64,000 bases of DNA from Macrostomum hystrix (Eukaryota; Platyhelminthes; Macrostomidae), in NCBI GenBank assembly GCA_950097015.1, contig CATNEN010000038.1:3679501-3743500 (forward strand). The letters are read 5' to 3'. Shown here one piece after another: positions 20,736 to 30,640 of this stretch. Position numbers and translations under genes: made by a program. Within the stretch, counting starts at the first letter, position 1. Each line of letters starts with the position of its first letter. The notes under the pieces were generated by a model. The model searched no databases, was not told where the DNA came from, and saw only the letters and a list, made by a program, of their open reading frames with translations.

Positions 20736-23700
20736 GGGCGCCGGGGGGCAATGGCCTGCGCCTCCACGAGGTGCCCCCCGGAGGACGCAAGTCCTACGAA
20801 ATGCAGGCCATCAAACGGGCCCTCCCAAAGCCCAGCACAGCACAGCACAGCACAGCCCTATCTCACCGCCCAACAAGCATCTGGCGGTCCGAACCGGTCC
20901 TAAATGACTGACCAACTGCCGACGCAGCCTGCCGAGCCTCAACGGCGGGCCCCCGGCGGCGCGAAGCGCCAGCCCGACCGACGGTCCGCGCGCGCTCAGG
21001 CCCCCAGCAGCCTGCACCTCCTGCAACTCAACGCAGAGGGCGTCGTTGCCAAGACGCCCGAACTGTGCAGGCTGCTCCTGGACCTGCGCGTTGACGTGGC
21101 CTGTCTTCAAGAGACCCACACCGCCGAAGGAAGGGAACCACGCCTGCCGGGCTTCAATGCAGTCTGGCGCCACAGACAGAGCGGCCGGCGCTCAGGTGGC
21201 CCCACCCGCGGCGGAGGGGTCGCGATCCTTATCCGCGAGGGGCTGCGCTACGAGGTGCTGCATGAGCGGCCCTGCGCCCCCGAGGACGTCTCCACCGAGT
21301 GGGCCGGCATCCCGGTTTTCCCATCTGAGAAGACGGTCGAGAGCCTGGACATTCACTGCCTGTACGTGCCGCCCATCAGAAACGCCGAAGGCGACGACCG
21401 CGTGCAGCGTTTCAACCCCCAGTGGCTCCCGTCAGGTGCCAGCACGGTGATCCTGGGGGACCTCAACGCGCACCACCCGGCCTGGGACCCCGAATCGGAA
21501 GAGACGGACCTGGGCACGGCCGCCTTTGAATGGTCCGTTATATCCGGCATGCGCATCCTGAATGACGGCAGCCACACCCACATGCCGCGCCGCGCCGATG
21601 CTCGGCAGACGGCGCCCGACGTCAGCCTGTGCCACAAGTCGCTCGCCAGCCGGGCTGAGTGGCAGGTGCGGAGGGACGTCGGATCGGACCACCTGCCGAT
21701 CAGCGTCATCATTCATGGCAGCCGAGGCGCAGCCAAGCGAGCGGGCGGACTGGGCCGGCTTCCGCGCGTTGACCGAGGAGGCCCTGGCTGGCTGGGACGC
21801 CCTGCCGCCCGCGACGGCCACCGAAGCCAACCGGCTGCTGACCGAGGCCATCATGACGGCCGACAAGGCGTTCATCCCGCGAGGGGCCCGGCCGTCCCCG
21901 AAGGCCTGGTGGACCCCGGAGGTCGAGGACGCCGTGAAGAGCCGTCGGGCCGCGCGGGCCGCCGCCGCTGCCGATCCGAACGAGCGGCCGGCCTGGAACA
22001 AGGCCAGAGCAGACGCCAAGAAGTTCATCGCCGACGCCAAGCGCGACAGCTGGAGGGCCTTCGCCGGCGAGGTGGCAGCGGACACAGACCACTCCAAGAT
22101 CTGGAGAGTCGTTCGTTCCCTTGACGGCAGAAGCAACAACCTGCAGCGGGATGCAGCGCTCCGTGTGGGCCAGAAGCTCTACGTCCGACCAAAGGACATC
22201 GCCGAGGCTTACGCCAAGGAGTACGCCGCCGTGAGCCGCCTTCCGCAAGACCGCAGGACGCGCATCCTCCGCCGCGAGAACCACCGCAGCCGCGCCGCCG
22301 CACAAGCTGACAGCCCGGAGGCAGGAGACTTTAGCAAGCAATTCTCGTCTCGCGAGCTGGACAGAGTCCTTCGCTCCCTCCCGGCCAGGAAAGCCCCAGG
22401 ACCAGACGGCATCTGTGCCGAGCACCTGCAGCACCTCGGCCCCGCCGGTCGCCGGGCGGCTCTGCACGTGATCAACCAGTCCTGGGCAAAGGGGGAGGTC
22501 CCGTCTGCGTGGCGACGCGCCCACGTCGTGCCGATCCTGAAGAAGGGCAAGCCGGCCGACGTGATTGGCTCCTACCGGCCGATCGCCCTGACCTCCGCCC
22601 TGGCCAAGCTGGCCGAGCGCCTGGTCCAAGCGCGGCTCTACTGGTGGGCCGAGTCCCGGCAGCTGCTGCACCCGGCTCAGGCCGGCTTCCGCAAGCGGCG
22701 CTGCACCGAGGACCAGATCGCCAGGCTCACCCAGCTCATCAGTGATGGTCACCAGGCCAGCCCCGCCCGGCGGACTGTCGTCGTTCTGTTCGACTTCCGC
22801 AGGGCGTACGACACCGTCTGGAAGCAGGGCCTGCTGCACAAGCATCCCGGCTGCCGGGGTCCGCTGGCTCAGCAGCTTCCTGGCCGACCGAAGGGCCGCC
22901 GTCAGGGTCGACGGCGCGACGAGCAGCTGGCGGCTCTTCCGCGAGGGCTTACCACAGGGGAGCGTTCTTGCCCCGCTATTCATTAACGACCTGCCGGACC
23001 AGCTGCCGCCCGACTGCACGCCGCTCCTCTACGCGGACGACCTGGCCATTGCAGTGCAAGGCCTGACTGTGGAGGAGGCCGAGGCGAAAGCGCAGCGGGC
23101 CATCGATGCGACGGCCGAGTGGGCAAACAAGTGGCGGCTGCAGCTGGCGCCGGAGAAGTGCGCCGCATCCCTGTTCTCCACTACCGCAGGTGAGGCCAGC
23201 CGGGAGCTGCGGCTGCAGCTGAACGACGCCCCCCTCGCGACGGACCGCCAGCCCCGGTTTCTCGGCGTCATCCTGGACCGCCTGCTGAGCTTCACCGCGC
23301 ACGCCGCCAACGTCGCAGGCCGCGCCCGCGCCCGGTGCGGCGTCCTGGCCGCGCTCTCCGGTAGCAGCTGGGGCGCCAAGCAGACCGACGTGCGCCGGCT
23401 CTACACTGCCTACGTGCGGCCGGTGCTGGAGTATGCGGCCGGCGCCTGGATGCCGTCGGCCTGCAAGACGGCCATTGAGCAGCTGGACCGAACCCAGCGC
23501 CTGTGCGCGCGCGTCATCACCGGGTGCCCTCGGAACACCAGGTCGGAGGTGCTAGAACGAGAGGCCGGCCTGCCCCCGATGGCGGTCCGCGCCGAGATGC
23601 ACGCCGGCCTTCTCCTCGAGCGCGCCCTCAGGCTCCCGCCCGACAACCCGCTGCTCGCCTGCGCGGCCGCCGAGGGCCCACGCCGCCGCTTCCAGAGCGC

Positions 23701-24385
23701 CCGAGGCTGGCGGGAAACGGCGACCAGAGTCAGCACCGACGCGGGCCTGAGCGGCTACCCGCGCGAGCCCGTTTGCGCTGTCCCCGCGACGCCTCCCTGG
23801 GCCAACCTGGACACCGTCACCTTTGGTCTGCAGCTGTCCGCCCCCTTCTCCCGGTGCGACCCGCCTGAGGCACGGAGAGCGGCGGCTGAGCTAACGCTGG
23901 CAGGCCTGCCTCCCGCCCGCACGGCCATCTGGACCGACGGAGCGGCAAAGGATGACGTCTCGGCCGGCGGCAGCGGCGCCCTGGTCGAGCCCGACACGGC
24001 ACTGTGCGTCCCAGCCGGCCACGTGACGTCCAGCTTCCACGCTGAGCTGGTGGCCATCGCCGAGGCCCTCCAGTGGGTGTTGGCGGCACCGGACCCGGCC
24101 GAGCTGTCGCCGGTCCGCGTGTGCTCGGACTCCCTGAGTGCGCTGGCGGCGCTCGAGTCCGGCCCCGGCTCGAAGGGGGTCACCACTGCCGATGCCATCT
24201 GGGCCAGCCTCTCCCACCTCGCAGCCGGAGGCGTCGCTGTCCACCTGCAGTGGGTCCCGGGCCACGCGGGCATCCCTGGCAACGTGGCGGTCGATGCCAT
24301 TGCCAAGCGCGGCTCCGCGCTGCGGCAGGCTGAGCCCACATCCCGCTGGCTGCGGCCCAGGCCGCCATTCGCCGCCTGGACCTAA
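20736..24385 (+). mobile_element. LINE B, GC-rich APE-RT-RNase H retrotransposon
   Basis: A strongly GC-rich element lying between the endonuclease part and the RT remnant of LINE A. The 5' boundary is approximate; a CAGCA microsatellite sits at about 20831-20860. No 3' UTR or poly(A) tail is visible: the sequence passes from the end of the RNase H region straight into LINE A. Either the copy was 3'-truncated by rearrangement or the two elements recombined. Confidence 0.75.
20904..24385 (+). pseudogene. LINE B ORF2 polyprotein: endonuclease, reverse transcriptase, RNase H; two frameshifts
   Basis: In order: APE endonuclease (LLQLNAEGVVAKTPEL, VACLQETHT, VILGDLNAHHPAWD, GSDHLPISVI); linker (KAWWTPEVEDAV); reverse transcriptase with KAPGPDGICAEHLQHLG, GSYRPIALTSALAKLAERL, FDFRRAYDTVW, GLPQGSVLAPLFIND and the catalytic YADDLAIA; then RNase H with IWTDGAAKDD, FHAELVAIAEAL, VCSDSLSAL and WVPGHAGIPGN, all four expected acidic/His positions visible. 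The reading frame changes near 21715-21760 and again near 22830-22860, so this copy is not autonomous. The domain set fits the I/R1/jockey-like superfamily of LINEs; the clade is not resolved by eye. Confidence 0.9.
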
Positions 24386-24538
24386 CAACATTTACCCCGC
24401 CTTCCTACATGAAGCGGTGAAAAATGACAGGTTCCTCGGCCTCCTCTGCAACCTGTTCAAGGCCTGCATCACCTTCGGGTACGTACCCAGGTCTTGGCAG
24501 GAAGCCACCATCGTCTTCATCCCCAAGCCTGGGAAGGG
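24378..24538 (+). mobile_element. LINE A reverse-transcriptase remnant
   Basis: About 50 codons in one frame read GPNNIYPAFLHEAVKN, then LCNLFKACITFGYVPRSW and IVFIPKPGKG. This matches the early RT blocks of a non-LTR element but does not match LINE B, whose own RT is intact upstream. It ends abruptly at the WSC sequence of copy A (gggaaggg/accatcggg). The expected linker between endonuclease and RT (roughly 150 residues) is missing. Confidence 0.7.
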
Positions 24539-25899
24539 ACCATCGGGTCCTACAGCGTGAACACATTCGAAAAGGGCGTCCCTATGAGCTCAATGACTGT
24601 GCAGTTGTGCAGCACCATCTGCAGCATCTGCAGCATTGTCTACTTTGGTGTCCAGAATGGAGACTACTGCTTCTGTGGCAACTCCTACGGCAGTCAGGGC
24701 GTTGCTGTGGCCTCCGACTGCAACAAGCCGTGCGCTGGAGATGCCAGCCCGATCTGCGGAGCTGGTGATCGCAACTCGGTGTACCGACTGCTCTACCTGC
24801 GTCCTAGTTAGCAAGTCTGCATATTATTAATTTACATTATATTCTGTGAAAAGTTCTTTTATCTTCAAAGAAATCTTTTTTTATCCAATTATTTTCCAAA
24901 AGAATTTTGTCTAAGACCTTTACATTCTCATCGGCAATTGTCGTAGCCAATTGAGGGGCTTGCAGCCTTGTGGTTAGAACATCGGACTCGCGACCAGGGA
25001 CTACTAAATACTCCATGCTACTACTGACAGTATTTAGTAGTCCCTACTCTCGACTTGATATTCGGAGGTTCTGAGATGTAGGCCTTCCCACCATATGCGT
25101 TTTAGTGCAATCTCACCAATGGGCCGCTTCCTTTTTGCTGATTCACTGAACGCAGGCTACGAATGACAGCCTAACAAAACGCTGCATATATAACATACGA
25201 AAGTGCGAAGCAGTCGGGAACATTTTCCTTCTCCTGATCTCACTAGCAGACCAATCCAAAGCTCTTCTAACCAACCAAGCTGTAGATTCAATCACTGGAC
25301 AATTGCTTACGACCATTGCGACCACCATTGTGATTGCTTAAATAGCATCAGTAGTACGATTAGAAATATAAAACCTAAGAGAAGGTTTAACACCGCTGGA
25401 AACATCGAGTCGAACTTGCCGTTGATTGACTTTATTGACCAGAGGGTGGGTGGGGCGTCCCACCAGTCCATGGACTGAACAGCCGTGCGCAGCACCGCGA
25501 TAGTTGCGGCTGTGTTGTCGGCTGTACATCTGGCGCCAACGGGGCCATCAATTATTAAAGCTTTTATTATTTTTACAAACTGTTATAATGACACAATGTA
25601 TTGAGTTATGGCAATGGCACCTGTGACTAGCAACCCATTGATCCTCACAATGGAAATGCCATTCCAGTTGGCACACTGTTCGTCCTGCAGACTGGCCGAC
25701 TGTACCTGAATGCGAGCTCCTCCAGCGGACCGTTCTACCGCAGCCTACAGCCAATCGGAGCGACATGGAATGCTTCGTGAACTGCAACGCCGACTGCCAG
25801 GCAGTTCTGGTCGGTCCGGGCGTCTGCCAACTGCTCAAGTTCCCCGGTGTGCCCCACGAGCTGCTCAACATGCCGGGCGAGTTCTTTGTTCGAGTCTAG
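24539..25899 (+). pseudogene. WSC-domain gene copy A, 5'-truncated and frameshifted
   Basis: Homologous to copies B and C below, but the promoter, signal peptide and start of the WSC domain are replaced by LINE A sequence at 24538/24539. Exon 1 remnant (24539-24806) keeps GSYSVNTFEKGV, CSTICSICS, YFGVQNGD and NKPCAGDASPICG. Its donor is changed from GTAAGC to GTTAGC. Exon 2 (25678-25899) has a one-base deletion (aatcggagc against aatcaggagc in B and C), which puts a TGA in frame about 30 codons in. It is a dead copy. Confidence 0.85.
24954..25075 (+). mobile_element. tRNA-derived SINE-like fragment interrupted by a hairpin
   Basis: In the copy A intron, ggggcttgcagccttgtgg and then ttagaacatcggactcgcg resemble the 5' half of a tRNA (box A region plus an anticodon arm). 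A box B-like gaggttctgag follows at about 25063-25073. Between them lies a perfect 16-bp inverted repeat (24997-25012 and 25029-25044; gggactactaaatact). I read it as a tRNA-derived SINE remnant with a small hairpin insertion. A functional tRNA is ruled out because the 3' half is disrupted. Confidence 0.4.
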
Positions 25900-26485
25900 C
25901 CTTCACGATGAGGCCGTCTTCAATGTGGCTCACAGGTGCAACATTTCATTCAGAGATAAAAGCATTGCAGGAATTCGGCGTTTGAGTAATAAAGAAGCAA
26001 AGATGCTCAAAATTCCTGAGCAGTTGGAACTACTTACAACTCTGAGTTAGCGAGTAGTACAGTAAAATTATTTTATAGTTTGCCTAGACTTGAGTAAAAA
26101 ACAGTTTATCTAGAATTTAATCAACTTAAGACAACAACAGTCCTGGGGTCAAAGTTACAGTACGACTGTATATGCGCTGCCTCTGATGGGTAACCAGTTT
26201 ATAAGTTTATTTTAGATAATTTGTGCCAATATACCTCGTATATTTGATACCCTTTTAGCTCGTACTTTTTTCTTTCATCAGCATATCTTATTCCTCGTTT
26301 TGTAACTTTTCTTTCGTGTTTTTGCAAATTCATCTATCAACGTGCTTTTTATTGCGATCACAAACCAACCTCCCTTTGACCTACGCAGTTAATAACTATA
26401 GTAATAATATAAATAAAAATAATTCATTAACTTTAAAAAGAAAATAGCTGTTTGGTTTCTTTTTTGCGTCTCGAAGACGACACCA
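25900..26485 (+). other. 3' flank of WSC copy A
   Basis: Nearly identical to 30049-30640 downstream of copy B, showing that the duplicated unit extends past the gene. AT-rich, with several ataaa-type words that could serve for 3' end formation. The flank of copy C (after 35430) is different. Confidence 0.6.
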
Positions 26486-26489
26486 AACG

Positions 26490-27945
26490 GGCCCCAATTG
26501 ACAGGCTCCGATTGAGAGGCTCAAATTGACAGGCTCAAATTGACAGGCTCCGATTTACAGGCACAAACTGACAGGCTCCTATTGACGGGTTCCAATCGAC
26601 ATGCTTCAATCGACAGGCTCAAATTGACAGGCTCAAATTGACATGCTTCAATCGACAGGCTCAAATTGACAGGCTCCAATTGACAGGCTCCAATTGACAG
26701 GCTCCGATTGACGGGTTCCAATCGACATGCTCCAATTGACAGGCTCCGATTGACAGGCTCCAATTGACAGGCTCCAATTGACAGGCTCCAATTGATAGGC
26801 CCCAATTGACAGGCTCCAATTGAGAGGCTCAAGTTGACAGGCTCCAATTGACAGGCTCCGATTGACAGGCTCCAATTGACAGGCTCCGATTGACGGGTTC
26901 CAATCGACATGCTCCAATTGACAGGCTCCGATTGACAGGCTCCAATTGACAGGCTCAAATTGACATGCTTCAATCGACAGGCTCCAATTGACAGGCTCCA
27001 ATTGACAGGCTCCGATTGACGGGTTCCAATCGACATGCTTCAATCGACAGGCTCAAATTGACAGGCTCAAATTGACAGGCTCCAATTGACAGGCTCCAAT
27101 TGACAGGCTCCGATTGACGGGTTCCAATCGACATGCTTCAATCGGCAGGCTCAAATTGACAGGCTCCAATTGACAGGCTCCGATTGACAGGCTCCAATTG
27201 ACAGGCTCCAATTGACAGGCTCCAATTGATAGGCTCCAATTGACAGGCTCCGATTGACAGGCTCAAATTGACAGGCTCAAATTGACAGGCTCCGATTGAC
27301 GGGTTCCAATCGACATGCTTCAATCGACAGGCTTCAATTGAAAGGCTCAAATTGACAGGCTCCGATTGACGGGTTCCAATTGACAGGCTCCGATTGACGG
27401 GTTCCAATCGACATGCTTCAATCGGCAGGCTCAAATTGACAGGCTCAAATTGACAGGCTCAAATTGACAGGCTCAAATTGACAGGCTCCGATTGACGGGT
27501 TCCAATCGACATGCTTCAATCGACATGCTCCAATAGACATGCTTCAATCGACAGGGTCAAATTGACAGGCTCAAATTGACAGGCTCCGATTGACGGGTTC
27601 CAATCGACATGCTTCAATCGACAGGCTTCAATTGACAGGCTCAAATTGACAGGCTCCGATTGACGGGTTCCAATTGACAGGCTCCGATTGACGGGTTCCA
27701 ATCGACATGTTTCAATCGACAGGCTCAAATTGACAGGCTCAAATTGACAGGCTCCGATTGACGGGTTCCAATCGACATGCTTCAATCGACAGGCTTCAAT
27801 TGACAGGCTCAAATTGACAGGCTCCGATTGACGGGTTCCAATTGACAGGCTCCGATTGACGGGTTCCAATCGGCAGGCTCCAATTGACAGGCTCTAATTG
27901 ACAGGCTCCGATTGACACGCTCCTACTAACAGGCTCTAATTGACA
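26490..27945. repeat. 14-bp satellite (GACAGGCTCCAATT), array 1
   Basis: About 100 copies of a 14-bp unit with variants caaatt, ccgatt and a longer sub-pattern (gacgggttccaatcgacatgcttcaatc) that recurs as a higher-order block. Because three units make 42 bp, minus-strand frames read SLSIGACQLEPVNW repeatedly; this is not evidence of a protein. The array lies upstream of the WSC copy B promoter. Confidence 0.97.
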
Positions 27946-28677
27946 ATGTGATGTTCTCAGGATAATGAATTTGGAGTTAGTTTTATTGATTTGGGATTGA
28001 AAACAAGGAAGACTGATGTCTTCTGGAAAGCAAATGTAAACGTTTGTGACAGGCGATGAAGGAGCCGTGTGAATTGCGGTGCTTTTTTCATCTGGTACAG
28101 GATAGTTTGGAGCTCTGAATTTCGGGAGACTGTGTGAATTATTGTCCCATAAGACAGTTTAGAGATGAATGAAAAATTTGGAGATAATGTTGAAAGATTC
28201 GAGTGTAAGCACGCTAAAATTTTATTTCTATTTCATGCAGGATATTTACAAGCTAGACTACGAGGCAATGGATTATGGAGAAGACAGCGTCAACGATTGT
28301 CATAAAAGGGTCCGTCTTGCCTACTGCAGTGAATTGTCTGTCCTCAGCGTGCGTAACGACGTGATTAAATGCATTGGATTAAAATTATTCGAATAGAATG
28401 AATGCGACAATGCTAATCAAATCTATTTCTGACGCGGTGTCTGCGCGTCCATCGATTTCAGGGCCGAATTGTTTAATCCCGACACACCGTGACGAGGAAA
28501 GTAAAGCGATTTTTCAAGCAACAATGAGAGAAAATAGTCGCTGCTGCCTCCCAAACATCACGGTTGAATCATCTCATCACAATCACTCAGCTTACTCGCT
28601 CCTTTACGATTCACATCTAAAACCAGCGAATTCAACGAATGCTGCGCAGCACCAAAAGCACAACCTGAGAGAAGAGG
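27946..28677 (+). other. Upstream region of WSC copy B
   Basis: Near-identical to the upstream region of copy C (32813-33540). A 94-codon frame (28398-28682) exists in both copies unchanged, but the whole region is equally conserved by recent duplication, so it is no evidence for a gene. A second frame at 28169-28396 is interrupted in copy C. Confidence 0.5.
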
Positions 28678-28685
28678 TATAAATA
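28678..28685 (+). promoter_or_regulatory. TATA box of WSC copy B
   Basis: TATAAATA stands 78 bp before the ATG at 28764, in sequence otherwise free of such a match. Transcription would be expected to start about 30 bp downstream, near 28710. The same box at the same distance is present before copy C. Confidence 0.6.
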
Positions 28686-28763
28686 TTCATTTGCAACATC
28701 AATCAAAGAATAGCTCAACTGTAAACTCTCTGCAGACAGTTATAATTGTAAGCGGTCTGCACA

Positions 28764-30048
28764 ATGAGACCACTTGTAGTTCTCATCTGCCACCTGCTCT
28801 GCTGCTCGGTCCTCCGCTGCGTGTTGGCCGTTGAGTTCGGTCCCATCGGCTGCTACGTGGATAACGTGGGCCTTGTCAGGGACCTCAATGGCCTGGCCGG
28901 CATGTCCACCATCGGGTCCTATAGCGTGAACACATTCGAAAAGGGCGTCTTTATGAGCTCCATGACTCTGCAGTTGTGCAGCACCATCTGCAGCATCGGC
29001 AGCTTTGTCTACTTTGGTGTCCAGAATGGAGACGGCTGCTACTGCGGCAACTCCTACGGCAGTCAGGGCGTTGCTGCGGCCTCCGACTGCAACAAGCCGT
29101 GCGCTGGAGATGTCAGCCAGATCTGCGGATCTGCGGATCGCAACTCTGTGTACCGACTGCTCTACCTGCGTCCTAGTAAGCACTTTTGGATATATATTAT
29201 TATCAGATTATCCTGCCACACTTGTTGCATTTCCTTATGGCTTGCAATCTCGATCATTGTAATTTTCATGCACGACTTTTCATGTCGAAATATCGTTGTC
29301 TTTCGACCACAGACAATTTCATTCTCGCTCGTCATTTGGGGATGATAAAAAATAATGTTACCAATGTTGACCAACTGCTAGCTTTTCCTTAGTCTCGTCG
29401 CTTTGATTGGTTTATTCCTGCACGCGGACGAGCGCGTGAATGTAAGAATATATACCGGCTATTGAGGGTATCAAAGGGCATAGACAGTGATGCCCGAAAT
29501 AGCCGGTGTGTATTTTCATTGAGCAACGCTGGGATTCCCGCCATGCTCTGTTTGCACCATAGACATTCCACCGGGGTTTTAATGTCGTCCATTAAAACCG
29601 CGCGGTATTTAATGGCGGGAATCCCAGCGTTGCTCAATGAAAATACACACCGGCTATTTCGGGCATCAATGTCTATGACATGCTATTATCTTGCTCCCTC
29701 CTGTTGTCGCTACTTCAACGTTTGAACTACAAGAACGTTGTAGCCATAGACATAGACATAGTTTAACGATGTTCATTAAAACCCTTGCTCAGCGTTGTTC
29801 AATGGGCCATTCCAGTTGGCACACTGTTCGTCCTGCAGACTGGCCGACTGTACCTGAATGTGAGCTCCTCCAGCGGACCGTTCTACCGAAGCCGGCAGCC
29901 AATCAGGAGCGACATGGAATGCTTCGTGAACTGCAACGCCGACTGCCAGGCAGTTCTGGTCGGTCCGGGCGTCTGCCAACTGTTCAAGTTCCCCGCTGTG
30001 CCCCACGAGCTGCTCAACATGCCGGGCGAGTTCTTTGTTCGAGTCTAG
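28764..30048 (+). CDS. Secreted WSC-domain protein, copy B (two exons)
   Basis: Predicted protein of 214 residues. Exon 1 (28764-29175) encodes a signal peptide (PLVVLICHLLCCSVLRCVLA) followed by a complete WSC domain: IGCYVDN, GSYSVNTFEKG, CSTICSIGS, YFGVQNGDGCYCGNSYG, SDCNKPCAGD and SQICG, with the cysteine pattern of this carbohydrate-binding fold. The exon ends CCTA/GTAAGC. Exon 2 (29816-30048) starts after attccag and restores frame (phase 1). It encodes a 76-residue Cys-containing tail (MECFVNCNADCQAVLVG, VCQLFKFP) ending FFVRV, perhaps a PAN/apple-like fold, which I cannot confirm. WSC domains occur in extracellular and surface proteins that bind glycans. No membrane anchor is visible, so secretion is expected. 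Confidence 0.8.
29479..29677. mobile_element. 199-bp foldback (MITE-like) element in WSC copy B intron
   Basis: Ends CATAGACA...TGTCTATG. The arms (29490-29545 against about 29613-29668) are exact reverse complements over about 56 bp (gatgcccgaaatagccggtg...) and extend to the element ends with a single mismatch. The spacer contains a second small inverted repeat (ggttttaatg / cattaaaacc). Identical element in copy C. Confidence 0.85.
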
Positions 30049-30640
30049 CCTTCAAGATGAGGCCGTCTTCAATGTGGCTCACAGGTGCAACATTTCATTC
30101 AGAGATAAAAGCGTTGCAGGAATTCGGCGTTTGAGTAATGAAGAAGCAAAGATGCTCAAAATTCCTGAGCAGTTGGAACTACTTACAACTCTGAGCTAGC
30201 GAGTAGTACAGTAAAATTATTTTATAGTTTGCCTAGACTTGAGTAAAAAACAGTTTATCTAGAATTTAATCAACTTAAGACAACAACAGACCTGGGGTCA
30301 AAGTTACAGTACGACTGTATATGCGCTGCCTCTGATGGGTAACCAGTTTATAAGTTTATTTTAGATAATTTGTGCCAATATACCTCGTATATTTGATACC
30401 CTTTTAGCTCGTACTTTTTTTCTTTCATCAGCATATCTTATTCCTCGTTTTGTAACTTTTCTTTCGTGTTTTTGCAAATTCATCTATAAACGTGCTTTTT
30501 ATTGCGATCACAAACCAACCTCCCTTTGACCTACGCAGTTAATAACTATAGTAATAATATAAATAAAAATAATTCATTAACTTTAAAAAGAAAATAGCTG
30601 TTTGGTTTCTTTTTTGTGTCTCGAAGACGACACCAAACGG
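30049..30640 (+). other. 3' flank of WSC copy B
   Basis: Almost identical to the flank of copy A (25900-26485), ending at the next 14-bp array. No additional gene. Confidence 0.6.

Noticed and set aside
24954..25075. Functional tRNA gene in the WSC copy A intron
   Set aside because: The 3' half is interrupted by a hairpin and no complete cloverleaf can be drawn; a SINE remnant fits better.
28398..28682. 94-codon frame conserved between WSC copies B and C (also 33261-33545)
   Set aside because: The whole duplicated region is near-identical including non-coding parts, so identity carries no coding information; it also overlaps the TATA region.
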